Below are positions 53,331 to 61,395 of a DNA stretch of 64,000 nucleotides, one piece after another. Each line of letters begins with the position of its first letter. Position 1 is the first letter of the stretch. The notes beneath the pieces were generated by a model. That model had not been told where the DNA came from. It worked only from the letters and a program-made list of their open reading frames with translations, and ran no database searches. The position numbers and the translations under genes were made by a program. This stretch comes from Rahnella rivi (GTDB taxonomy: Bacteria; Pseudomonadota; Gammaproteobacteria; Enterobacterales; Enterobacteriaceae), in contig NZ_JAFMOX010000067.1 of NCBI RefSeq assembly GCF_019049655.1, positions 62,001 through 126,000 of the forward strand. The letters are read 5' to 3'.

Positions 53331-53405
53331 TGGGGTATCGCCAAGCGGTAAGGCACTGGTTTTTGATACCAGCATACCCTGGTTCGAATCCAGGTACCCC
53401 AGCCA
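53331..53405 (+). tRNA. glnW: tRNA-Gln (TTG), copy 2
   Basis: 75 bases, same body as copy 1 but with T stem CCTGG/CCAGG and A for T in the preceding segment (CATACC rather than CATTCC). Structure intact with encoded CCA. Confidence 0.96.
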
Positions 53406-53495
53406 TACTTCTTCTTTTCGCTGGTAAGCACTTGAAATTTATTATTAAGTTAGTTAAATTAGTGCTTGAAGTTTTGAAGTAAATCAGTAAAATTT

Positions 53496-53572
53496 GGCTA
53501 CGTAGCTCAGCTGGTTAGAGCACATCACTCATAATGATGGGGTCACAGGTTCAAATCCCGTCGTAGCCACCA
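53496..53572 (+). tRNA. metU: tRNA-Met (CAT), second copy
   Basis: 77 bases, differing from the first copy at two loop positions (CAGCTGG for CAGTTGG in the D arm, TTCAAAT for TTCGAAT in the T loop). All stems are preserved and CCA is encoded. Confidence 0.96.
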
Positions 53573-53632
53573 TTTTACAACTGAGCATTCTTATTAAAGA
53601 GTTCAATTGTAGAAAGCAGTAAGAAACACCAT

Positions 53633-53707
53633 TGGGGTGTCGCCAAGCGGTAAGGCTCTGGTTTCTGATACCAGCATACCCAGGTTCGAATCCTGGCACC
53701 CCAGCCA
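53633..53707 (+). tRNA. glnV: tRNA-Gln (CTG)
   Basis: 75 bases, acceptor TGGGGTG/CACCCCA, anticodon stem CTGGT/ACCAG around TTCTGAT (anticodon CTG), encoded CCA. E. coli has a second copy (glnX) after this gene; here a terminator follows directly. Confidence 0.96.
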
Positions 53708-53713
53708 CATTAG

Positions 53714-53745
53714 AAAGGCCCGCAAATCATTTTGCGGGCCTTTTG
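53714..53745 (+). terminator. tRNA operon terminator
   Basis: Perfect 13-bp stem AAAGGCCCGCAAA/TTTGCGGGCCTTT with a TCAT loop and following T, seven bases after the last tRNA. Confidence 0.93.
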
Positions 53746-53812
53746 CATTTCTGAGCGTTATTTTTCTGCCATGTTTAAGCTGGCAGAGAAGATTCTGCCA
53801 GCCTTCTGATCG

Positions 53813-54997
53813 TCAGATCCCCAGTGCGTACTTTAATGCTTTCGTCTTCAGGCCACCGGCGCGCTCAGCAGTCATCAGCGCCAGATTACGCAAGGCTTTC
53901 ACTGGCGCCAAATCATTGCTAAACGCGGTGTAGAACAAATCCATTCCACTTTGCATCAGCAAATTATCCAGACGTCGCTGACGCTGATAACGCAACAACA
54001 CCTTTTCGCTGCTCCAGGCTTCATCATGATCACGCGCTTTTTCCAGCACGGATAATAACGACTCAACGTCACGATAGCCCAGATTCACGCCCTGCCCGGC
54101 TAGCGGGTTGATGGTATGCGCTGCGTCACCGACCAGGGCTAACCCCGGTAAGACATAGCGCTGGGCATGGCGGCGAACCAATGGGAAAGCCCCGGCAGAC
54201 AGCGCCTGAACCTTTCCAAGCCGCGCCGGAAAGGCCTGCATAATTTCTGCGCTCAGCTGTTTCATGTTCAGCGTTTGCAAATAACGGATACGCTGCGGGC
54301 TGTCGTACCAGACCAGCGAGGCCTGGTGCCCAAACAGTGGCAGGAAAGCCCGCGGACCTGACGGAAAGAATTGCTGCCATGTAACATCCTGATCCGGCGT
54401 TTGTGTTTCGACATTAATCAGCATGCAGTTCTGACGATACTGCCAGCCATCCACTCCAATCCCCGCGAGCTGGCGCACCAGCGAGTTTGCCCCATCAGCA
54501 GCAATCACCAGCTGCGTATGCAGCAGCTCACCGGTGGTTAGCTGGAGCGACCAGGTATTGTCGTCATGCTTTAAGAGATGGCGCAATTTTGCCGGGCAAA
54601 AACGGGCAAGATTCGGACAGGCATCAAACTGCTGCCACAGAGCAAGCTGAAGCACACGGTTTTCTACCATGAACCCGAGCTCCGGCAACCCGAGGGACTG
54701 CGCATCAAACTTCACTTCGGAGCCATCGACCTCCCAGGTTTCCAGGCGACGGTAAGGCACTGAACGCATCTTTTCAACGGCATGCCACGCACCCAGTTTC
54801 TGTAAAAAGCGTGCAGATGCACAGCCAATGGCGGAGATGCGTAAATCAGCCGGTGCTGAAGGATCAAATCCGGCAGGCTCTTCATTCTCGATCAATGCCA
54901 CCTGCAGGCCCTGCTGTGCCAGACCGAGCGCCGCCGCGGCCCCCACCATCCCGCCACCGACAATCACTGCATCAAATAACTTCTCAGGATTATTCAT
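53813..54997 (-). CDS. ubiF: 3-demethoxyubiquinol 3-hydroxylase
   Basis: 394-residue FAD monooxygenase of ubiquinone biosynthesis (C6 hydroxylation of the demethoxy intermediate). The dinucleotide motif is VIVGGGMVGAAAALGLAQQG, the DG motif VIAADGANSLVRQ, and the FAD ribityl motif GDAAHTINPLAGQGVNLGYRD. The length is close to that of E. coli UbiF (391). It is convergent with the tRNA operon and divergent from miaB. Confidence 0.96.
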   Translation of the reverse strand: MNNPEKLFDAVIVGGGMVGAAAALGLAQQGLQVALIENEEPAGFDPSAPADLRISAIGCASARFLQKLGAWHAVEKMRSVPYRRLETWEVDGSEVKFDAQSLGLPELGFMVENRVLQLALWQQFDACPNLARFCPAKLRHLLKHDDNTWSLQLTTGELLHTQLVIAADGANSLVRQLAGIGVDGWQYRQNCMLINVETQTPDQDVTWQQFFPSGPRAFLPLFGHQASLVWYDSPQRIRYLQTLNMKQLSAEIMQAFPARLGKVQALSAGAFPLVRRHAQRYVLPGLALVGDAAHTINPLAGQGVNLGYRDVESLLSVLEKARDHDEAWSSEKVLLRYQRQRRLDNLLMQSGMDLFYTAFSNDLAPVKALRNLALMTAERAGGLKTKALKYALGI

Positions 54998-55189
54998 TTT
55001 ATTCCGGCTTTTTATTCAGTTCATTGAGCAAAGTGTACCGGATTTTTGTGTCTGCATCAGAACCTAAGCTGCTTTCCTGCGCTGGTCACCACCGGAGTGA
55101 GGGTTTACAATAGTTCCCCTGAACTGCGCTATGCATTACGGCATTGCCAAACATCCGTTTTTTCCTCCGTATTGAGTACTGACACGCTG

Positions 55190-56614
55190 ATGACTAAAAA
55201 ACTGCACATTAAAACCTGGGGCTGCCAGATGAATGAATACGATTCATCCAAAATGGCAGACCTTCTCGAAAGCACCCACGGTTATCAGCTGACGGATAAT
55301 GCTGAAGAGGCGGATATTCTCCTGCTCAACACCTGTTCCATCAGGGAAAAAGCTCAGGAGAAAGTGTTCAGCCTGCTCGGCCACTGGAAATTACTCAAAA
55401 AGAAAAACCCGGATGTGATTATTGGTGTCGGCGGCTGCGTGGCCTCTCAGGAAGGTGAATTGCTGCGTAAGCGCGCGCCGTGCGTGGATATCGTCTTCGG
55501 CCCGCAGACCCTGCACCGCTTGCCGGAAATGGTGAATCATGTGCGCGGAACGCACAGCCCTGTCGTGGACATCAGCTTTCCGGAAATCGAAAAATTCGAC
55601 CGTTTACCAGAACCCCGTGCCGATGGCCCGACAGCGTTCGTCTCTATTATGGAAGGGTGCAATAAATATTGCAGTTTCTGCGTCGTGCCTTACACCCGTG
55701 GCGAGGAAGTCAGCCGTCCTTGTGATGACGTTCTGTTTGAAGTCGCACAACTGGCGGCGCAAGGCGTACGTGAAGTTAATCTGCTCGGGCAGAATGTGAA
55801 CGCCTATCGCGGCGAAGCGTTTGAAGGCGGGATCTGTACGTTTGCAGAATTGCTGCGTCTGGTTGCCGCGATTGACGGCATTGACCGCATTCGCTTTACC
55901 ACCAGCCATCCGGTTGAGTTCACTGACGATATCATTGAGGTGTATAAAGATACGCCGGAACTGGTGAGCTTCCTGCATCTGCCAATTCAGAGCGGTTCTG
56001 ACCGCATCCTGACCATGATGAAACGCCCGCATACGGTGCTGGAATACAAATCGACCATCCGCAAATTACGCGCTGCCCGTCCGGATATCCATTTCAGTTC
56101 TGACTTCATCATCGGCTTCCCTGGCGAAACCCACGATGATTTTGAACGCACCATGGACCTGATTGCACAGGTCAATTACGACGTCAGCTTCAGCTTCATC
56201 TACTCACCTCGCCCCGGCACCCCCGCTGCAGACATGGTCGATGATGTCGCAATGGACGAGAAGAAACAGCGTCTGGCGCTGTTGCAGGACAGAATTACGC
56301 AGCAGGTCATGCGCTTTAGTCGCGCCACGCTCGGCACGGTTCAGCGTATTCTGGTCGAAGGAACATCGCGTAAGGATATTATGGAGCTGACCGGGCGCAC
56401 GGAGTGTAACCGCGTGGTCAACTTTGAAGGCACCCCCGACATGATTGGTAAATTTGTCGACGTAGAAATCGTCGATGTGTATACCAACTCGTTACGTGGC
56501 GTCGTCGTGCGGACCGAAGAGCAAATGGCGCTGCGCCTGCATGAATCGCCGCAATCTGTGATCGCCCGTACGCGTAAAGAAAATGAATTAGGCGTTGGAA
56601 TGTATCAACCCTGA
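55190..56614 (+). CDS. miaB: tRNA-2-methylthio-N6-dimethylallyladenosine synthase
   Basis: 474-residue radical-SAM methylthiotransferase acting on A37 of tRNAs. The N-terminal cluster cysteines are Cys12, Cys49 and Cys83; the radical-SAM triad is Cys157, Cys161 and Cys164 (GCNKYCSFC). A TRAM domain lies at the C-terminus. The ATG at 55190 (MTKKLHIKTWGCQMNEYD) matches E. coli; the frame is open upstream to 55046 without homology. It modifies several tRNAs, a loose link with the tRNA operon nearby. Confidence 0.97.
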   Translation: MTKKLHIKTWGCQMNEYDSSKMADLLESTHGYQLTDNAEEADILLLNTCSIREKAQEKVFSLLGHWKLLKKKNPDVIIGVGGCVASQEGELLRKRAPCVDIVFGPQTLHRLPEMVNHVRGTHSPVVDISFPEIEKFDRLPEPRADGPTAFVSIMEGCNKYCSFCVVPYTRGEEVSRPCDDVLFEVAQLAAQGVREVNLLGQNVNAYRGEAFEGGICTFAELLRLVAAIDGIDRIRFTTSHPVEFTDDIIEVYKDTPELVSFLHLPIQSGSDRILTMMKRPHTVLEYKSTIRKLRAARPDIHFSSDFIIGFPGETHDDFERTMDLIAQVNYDVSFSFIYSPRPGTPAADMVDDVAMDEKKQRLALLQDRITQQVMRFSRATLGTVQRILVEGTSRKDIMELTGRTECNRVVNFEGTPDMIGKFVDVEIVDVYTNSLRGVVVRTEEQMALRLHESPQSVIARTRKENELGVGMYQP

Positions 56615-56644
56615 ATCATCAAAGTGATGCATTAAAAAACCTGC

Positions 56645-56670
56645 ACAGGGCGCTTTGGCGTCCTGTTTTC
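56645..56670 (+). terminator. miaB terminator
   Basis: Stem ACAGGGCGC/GCGTCCTGT with a TTTG loop and one G-U pair, followed by TTTC, 31 bases after the miaB stop. The T tract is short, so it may be partial. Confidence 0.65.
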
Positions 56671-56877
56671 ATTTATGAATTTCCACATTACGGCCGTCAG
56701 AAGGGTTTAATTTTTCGCGACAGGCCGCATATTCGAATGAAGGTCCCTGCAACGCGCGCCGCAGCGCAGCATATTTTGCCAAGGGGATGTATTATTAACT
56801 CAGGTATGGTTAACGGCTGTCAGCAGTTCGCAGCCGGGTAAAATCGCAACAGGTCCAAAGTGGCCCAGAGGATTCGT

Positions 56878-57930
56878 TTGAACGTTGTAACACAAGAGAT
56901 TTTACTGGAGCCCGAAGACAATCAGCGCCTGATGAGCCTGTGCGGGCCGTTTGATGACAACATCAAACAACTGGAACGCCGGTTGGGCGTGGAAATCAAC
57001 CGTCGTGATAACGCATTTAAACTGGTCGGTAAAAGCCTGGCCGTCGCCGCAGCGGCAGACATCCTGCGTGACTTATACGTCGACACGGCACCGGTGCGTG
57101 GTGAAACTCAGGATATCGATCCTGAGAAAATCCATCTGGCCATTAAAGAAAGCCGGGTGCTGGAGCAAACCGCAGAAAGCGTGCCTGACTACGGCAAATC
57201 GGTCATCATCAAAACCAAACGTGGGATGGTGAAACCGCGTACGCCGAATCAGGCGCAGTACATCGCCAATATTTTCGATCACGACATCACCTTTGGTATC
57301 GGTCCGGCGGGTACGGGTAAAACCTATCTGGCGGTGGCCGCTGCCGTTGATGCGCTGGAGCGTCAGGAAGTGCGTCGCATTCTTCTGACCCGCCCGGCGG
57401 TAGAAGCCGGTGAAAAACTGGGCTTCCTGCCTGGCGATCTCAGCCAGAAAGTTGATCCGTACCTGCGCCCGCTGTATGACGCACTGTTCGAAATGCTCGG
57501 TTTCGAGAAAGTCGAAAAGCTGATTGAGCGCAACGTGATTGAAGTCGCCCCGCTGGCCTACATGCGTGGCCGTACACTCAATGACGCCTTTATTATTCTC
57601 GACGAAAGCCAGAACACCTCTATTGAACAGATGAAGATGTTCCTGACCCGCATTGGTTTCAACTCCAAAGCGGTGATCACCGGCGACGTGACTCAAATTG
57701 ACTTACCGCGCCATCAGAAATCCGGTCTGCGCCACGCCATTGAGGTGCTGTCGTCGGTTGAAGAGTTAAGCTTTAACTTTTTCCACAGTGAAGACGTGGT
57801 TCGCCACCCTGTCGTGGCGCGTATCGTTGTCGCGTACGAAGCCTGGGAAGAAGAAGATCAGAAACGCCGCGATGCGATTAGCGCAGAGCGTAAACATGAA
57901 CACATTTCATCCCAACAGGTCAGTCAATGA
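56878..57930 (+). CDS. ybeZ: PhoH-like ATPase YbeZ
   Basis: 350 residues from a TTG start at 56878. That start was chosen because AGAGGA ends seven bases upstream and MNVVTQEILLEPEDN then aligns with the E. coli protein; a GTG six codons earlier (56860) is in frame. The P-loop is GIGPAGTGKTYLA, the Walker B region FIILDESQNTSIEQMKMFLTR, and the sensor VITGDVTQIDLP. It works with the RNase YbeY, whose gene overlaps its stop (ATGA). An N-terminal KH-like segment is present. Confidence 0.95.
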   Translation: MNVVTQEILLEPEDNQRLMSLCGPFDDNIKQLERRLGVEINRRDNAFKLVGKSLAVAAAADILRDLYVDTAPVRGETQDIDPEKIHLAIKESRVLEQTAESVPDYGKSVIIKTKRGMVKPRTPNQAQYIANIFDHDITFGIGPAGTGKTYLAVAAAVDALERQEVRRILLTRPAVEAGEKLGFLPGDLSQKVDPYLRPLYDALFEMLGFEKVEKLIERNVIEVAPLAYMRGRTLNDAFIILDESQNTSIEQMKMFLTRIGFNSKAVITGDVTQIDLPRHQKSGLRHAIEVLSSVEELSFNFFHSEDVVRHPVVARIVVAYEAWEEEDQKRRDAISAERKHEHISSQQVSQ

Positions 57931-58400
57931 ATACGGTAATCCTCGATCTACAAATTGCCTGTGAAGATACCGCAGGTTTACCGTCAGAAAATGACTTCCA
58001 GACATGGCTGGAAGCCGTGCTTCCACAGTTTCAGGAAGAATCAGAAGTCACCATCCGTCTGGTCGATATCCCTGAAAGCCATGAACTTAATATGACGTAT
58101 CGTGGCATGGATAAACCGACCAACGTGTTATCCTTCCCGTTCGAAGCTCCTCCGGGCATGGAAATGCCGCTGCTGGGCGATTTGATCATTTGTCGTCAGG
58201 TCGTCGAGAAGGAAGCCAAAGAGCAGGAAAAAGAGTTGCTGGCACACTGGGCACATATGGTTATTCACGGCAGTTTGCATTTGCTGGGGTATGACCATAT
58301 CGTTGACGAAGAAGCCGAAGAAATGGAATCGATTGAAACTGAGATCATGCAGGGGCTGGGTTATCTGGACCCGTATATTTCAGAGAAAGAAGATAACTGA
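57927..58400 (+). CDS. ybeY: Endoribonuclease YbeY (16S rRNA 3'-end maturation)
   Basis: 157 residues. The zinc site HGSLHLLGYDH (three histidines) near residue 112 and the preceding TNVLSFPFE and LLGDLIICRQVV blocks are diagnostic of UPF0054. The family is needed for 16S rRNA 3' processing and ribosome quality control. It overlaps ybeZ by four bases. Confidence 0.97.
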   Translation: MNTVILDLQIACEDTAGLPSENDFQTWLEAVLPQFQEESEVTIRLVDIPESHELNMTYRGMDKPTNVLSFPFEAPPGMEMPLLGDLIICRQVVEKEAKEQEKELLAHWAHMVIHGSLHLLGYDHIVDEEAEEMESIETEIMQGLGYLDPYISEKEDN

Positions 58401-58422
58401 GATTAGTTCTGTCTATAGCAAC

Positions 58423-58454
58423 CCGATGGAAAGGAGAGTTCTCCTTTCCATCGG
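58423..58454 (+). repeat. 15-base inverted repeat between ybeY and corC
   Basis: CCGATGGAAAGGAGA (58423-58437) and its exact reverse complement (58440-58454) are separated by two bases. No T tract follows. It would form a very stable hairpin in the ybeY-corC message; it may be a processing or partial termination element. Confidence 0.75.
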
Positions 58455-58511
58455 CGTTTACTAAGCGAGCTAAATATTTTTCACTAACACGAGTAAAACA
58501 AACCAAACGCC

Positions 58512-59390
58512 ATGAGCGATGACCATTCACAAAATAGTGACAGCCCCAGTCCCAAGAAGGGCTTCTTTTCCCTTATCCTTAGCCAACTTTTTCACGGTGA
58601 ACCAAAAAACCGTGGCGATTTGGTTGAGCTGATCCGTGATTCAGAACAAAACGATCTGATCGACCCCGATACCCGTGACATGCTGGAAGGCGTGATGGAT
58701 ATCGCCGAGCAGCGCGTCCGGGACATCATGATCCCCCGTTCTCAAATGATCACGCTTAAACGCAATCAACCGCTGGAAGAGTGCCTCGATGTCATCATCG
58801 AATCTGCCCACTCACGCTTCCCGGTGATCAGCGAAGATAAGGATCACATTGAAGGCATCCTGATGGCCAAAGACTTGCTGCCGTTTATGCGCACAACGTC
58901 TGAGCCATTCAGCATCGATAAAGTGCTGAGAACCGCCGTGGTCGTTCCTGAGAGCAAACGCGTCGACCGCATGCTGAAAGAATTCCGCTCCCAGCGTTAT
59001 CATATGGCGATTGTCGTTGATGAATTCGGCGGCGTTTCCGGTCTGGTAACCATCGAAGATATCCTCGAACTGATTGTCGGCGAAATCGATGATGAGTATG
59101 ACGAAGCGGAAGATCTGGATATCCGCCAGCTCAGCCGTCACACGTATACTGTTCGCGCCCTCGCGCCGATTGAAGACTTCAATGAAGTGTTCCAGACAAA
59201 TTACAGTGACGACGAAGTTGATACTATTGGTGGTCTGGTCATGCAGTCCTTCGGCCATTTACCGGCCCGTGGTGAAAGCATTGAAATTGACGGTTACCTG
59301 TTCAAGGTTGCGATGGCAGACAGCCGCCGTATCATTCAGGTTCACGTAAAAATACCGGACGACGCGCCGCAACCAATACTGGAAGAATAA
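58512..59390 (+). CDS. corC: CBS-domain protein CorC (YbeX)
   Basis: 292 residues. Two CBS domains (about 65-200: VRDIMIPRSQMITL, FPVISEDKDHIEGILMAKDLLPF, YHMAIVVDEFGGVSGLVTIEDILELIVGEIDDE) are followed by a CorC_HlyC transporter-associated domain (about 210-285). The membrane DUF21 domain of longer relatives is absent, as in E. coli YbeX. It has been linked to magnesium/cobalt efflux and ribosome metabolism. Gene of the ybeZ-ybeY-corC-lnt unit. Confidence 0.95.
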   Translation: MSDDHSQNSDSPSPKKGFFSLILSQLFHGEPKNRGDLVELIRDSEQNDLIDPDTRDMLEGVMDIAEQRVRDIMIPRSQMITLKRNQPLEECLDVIIESAHSRFPVISEDKDHIEGILMAKDLLPFMRTTSEPFSIDKVLRTAVVVPESKRVDRMLKEFRSQRYHMAIVVDEFGGVSGLVTIEDILELIVGEIDDEYDEAEDLDIRQLSRHTYTVRALAPIEDFNEVFQTNYSDDEVDTIGGLVMQSFGHLPARGESIEIDGYLFKVAMADSRRIIQVHVKIPDDAPQPILEE

Positions 59391-59396
59391 TTCTCC

Positions 59397-60938
59397 ATGG
59401 CAATTGCCTCTTTATACCAACGCCAGCGGGTTCGCGCCCTGCTGGCGCTCTTATTCGGTGCCTGTGGCACGTTCTCCTTTTCCCCTTATGACTTCTGGCC
59501 TGCTGCGATTGTCTCGCTCTGCGGCCTGCTGGCATTAACGCTGGATCGCAGCCCGTCTCAGGCCTCGCTGATCGGCTTCTTCTGGGGAATGGGTCTTTTT
59601 GGCAGTGGCGTAAACTGGGTGTATGTCAGTATCGCCACCTTTGGCGGCATGCCGGAAGCCATCAACCTGTTTCTGGTGGTTTTGCTGGCGGCGTATTTGT
59701 CGCTTTACACCATGCTGTTTGCCGGCGTATTCAGCAAACTGTGGCCGAAAACAACCTGGTGGAAACTGGCGCTTGCCGCGCCCGCCCTATGGCAAATCAC
59801 CGAGTTTTTGCGTGGCTGGGTGCTGACTGGTTTTCCGTGGCTGCAATTTGGCTACAGCCAGATCGACGGTCCGCTGAAAGGCCTCGCGCCGATCACCGGT
59901 GTTGATGGCATTACGCTGCTGCTGACGTCGTTGAGCGGCCTGCTGGTTTACGCATTCCACCAGCGGCGCATCACGCCGGGAATCATTGCGCTGGCCATGT
60001 TATTGCTGCCGTGGCCGTTGCGTTACGTTCACTGGTATCAGGAACAGACGGACAAAACGTTGGATGTCGCGCTGGTTCAGGGCAACATTCCACAGTCGAT
60101 GAAGTGGGATCCGAAAGCGCTGGAAAGTGCTTTGCAAACCTATCTGGATCTCAGCCGCCCGTACCTTGGCAAAGCCAATATGATCATCTGGCCGGAATCA
60201 GCAATTTCAGATATTGAGTCCGATCAGCAAGCCTTCCTGAGTATGGTGGATAACATTTACCGCTCGCACGGCACGCAGCTGGTTACCGGCGTTATTGATG
60301 CCCGCCGCAATGAAGAAGGCATGAAGGTGTATAACAGCGCCATTGTGCTCGGCGGCGAGCAGTCTTATCGCTACCCGGACGACAACCGTTTTAATAAACA
60401 TCATCTGGTACCGTTCGGGGAATTCGTGCCGCTGGAAACCATACTGCGCCCTCTGGCACCGTTCTTCGATTTACCGATGTCGGGGCTCACCAGCGGGGCG
60501 TACGTCCAGAAACCACTGATGGTCAGCGGCCTTAATCTGACCACCGCGATTTGCTATGAAGTGGTATTTGGTGAACAGGTGCGCGATAACCTGCAACCGG
60601 ATACTAACTTTCTGCTGACGATTTCCAATGATGCCTGGTTCGGTCATTCGATTGGTCCGTGGCAGCATTTCCAGATGGCGCGCATGCGTTCACTGGAACT
60701 GGGGCGCCCTCTGCTGCGCAGCACCAACAACGGTGTTACCGCGGTTGTGAATGCGCAGGGTGACGTTACGGCCGAAATTCCGCAGTTTACCCGTCAGGTG
60801 CTGAACGTGAAGGTTACGCCAACTACCGGCATGACCCCTTACGCACGCATGGGCTGGTGGCCGGTGTGGTTTGTGACCCTGCTCATGGCCGTTGTGGCTA
60901 TCTGGCTGGGACGTCGTAAAGGCCAGATCATCCCCTGA
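59397..60938 (+). CDS. lnt: Apolipoprotein N-acyltransferase
   Basis: 513-residue inner-membrane enzyme that adds the third acyl chain to lipoproteins. Six to seven N-terminal membrane segments are followed by a periplasmic nitrilase-like domain with the catalytic triad Glu267 (IIWPESAISD), Lys334 (RFNKHHLVPFGE) and Cys386 (TTAICYEVVF). It starts six bases after corC. ChiQ is one of its likely substrates in this window. Confidence 0.97.
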   Translation: MAIASLYQRQRVRALLALLFGACGTFSFSPYDFWPAAIVSLCGLLALTLDRSPSQASLIGFFWGMGLFGSGVNWVYVSIATFGGMPEAINLFLVVLLAAYLSLYTMLFAGVFSKLWPKTTWWKLALAAPALWQITEFLRGWVLTGFPWLQFGYSQIDGPLKGLAPITGVDGITLLLTSLSGLLVYAFHQRRITPGIIALAMLLLPWPLRYVHWYQEQTDKTLDVALVQGNIPQSMKWDPKALESALQTYLDLSRPYLGKANMIIWPESAISDIESDQQAFLSMVDNIYRSHGTQLVTGVIDARRNEEGMKVYNSAIVLGGEQSYRYPDDNRFNKHHLVPFGEFVPLETILRPLAPFFDLPMSGLTSGAYVQKPLMVSGLNLTTAICYEVVFGEQVRDNLQPDTNFLLTISNDAWFGHSIGPWQHFQMARMRSLELGRPLLRSTNNGVTAVVNAQGDVTAEIPQFTRQVLNVKVTPTTGMTPYARMGWWPVWFVTLLMAVVAIWLGRRKGQIIP

Positions 60939-60953
60939 TGTAAGTCATCAATA

Positions 60954-61010
60954 AGCCCTGTTAAGACAGGGCTATACTGTCAGGCGTCTTCGGGCGCCTG
61001 TTCTTTTTTG
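60954..61010 (+). terminator. Double hairpin terminator after lnt
   Basis: The first stem AGCCCTGT/ACAGGGCT (60954-60973) has no T tract. The second, CAGGCGTC-TTCG-GGCGCCTG (60981-61000), has a TTCG tetraloop and is followed by TTCTTTTTTG. The second is the likely terminator. Confidence 0.85.
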
Positions 61011-61123
61011 TCGCAACCCCTTCCCTGCCTGCAAAATCTCTCCCTGTTACCTGCTGCCGATTGTTTGAAAGGCGGTATTAAGCGCTGAATTTTAATTTGC
61101 CTTCGAAGTTAAATCAGGCCAAC

Positions 61124-61139
61124 TGGCACGCGTTTTGCT
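61124..61139 (+). promoter_or_regulatory. Sigma-54 promoter upstream of gltI
   Basis: TGGCACGCGTTTTGCT contains GG and GC separated by exactly ten bases and fits TGGCACG-N4-TTGCW at every position. Start of transcription is expected near 61150. From memory, gltI belongs to the nitrogen-regulated genes of E. coli. Confidence 0.75.
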
Positions 61140-61184
61140 ACATCTGTTTGAAAGATATCTGATTAGTGACATTTTTTGACGTCT

Positions 61185-61201
61185 TGCATCATTTTGGTAC
61201 A
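61185..61201. promoter_or_regulatory. NtrC-like site 1, downstream of the sigma-54 promoter
   Basis: TGCATCATTTTGGTACA matches TGCACC-N5-GGTGCA at ten of twelve fixed positions. Its centre is 34 bases from site 2. Confidence 0.5.
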
Positions 61202-61216
61202 AAAAGGCTGTTCCTC

Positions 61217-61235
61217 ATGCACTTTTGAAGTGCAT
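61217..61235. promoter_or_regulatory. NtrC-like site 2, downstream of the sigma-54 promoter
   Basis: The 17-base TGCACTTTTGAAGTGCA has perfect 6-base arms and the NtrC geometry TGCAC-N7-GTGCA; flanking A and T extend it to 19. An alternative reading is a small RNA hairpin in the leader. Confidence 0.55.
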
Positions 61236-61395
61236 AGCCTGTTGTCTGCTTTGATTTGGTGCGCGCCCCGTCTCAAAAAAGAAACAATGTTGTTTCATAA
61301 ATTTCACATTCAGTTATTTTCTAGCTTCATATGACGAGGCATTAGCACTTTCTGATCCCTGAGTTTGGATCCCTAATGACAGCAAGGAGTTGGAC

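Larger units (their letters stand above)
61011..61395 (+). promoter_or_regulatory. gltI upstream region and long leader
   Basis: Non-coding, 385 bases. It contains a sigma-54-type promoter (61124), two NtrC-like palindromes (61185 and 61217) and a further palindrome GAAACAATGTTGTTTC at 61281-61296 (7-base arms). If the sigma-54 promoter is used, the leader is about 245 bases. No ORF is supported. Confidence 0.6.

Noticed and set aside
56700..56870. Heat-shock (sigma-32) promoter before ybeZ
   Set aside because: E. coli has one, but I could not find a CTTGAA and CCCCAT pair at correct spacing here.
61240..61395. GcvB pairing site in the gltI leader
   Set aside because: Only a short A-rich stretch is present; no convincing complement to the GU-rich R1 part of GcvB could be read by eye.
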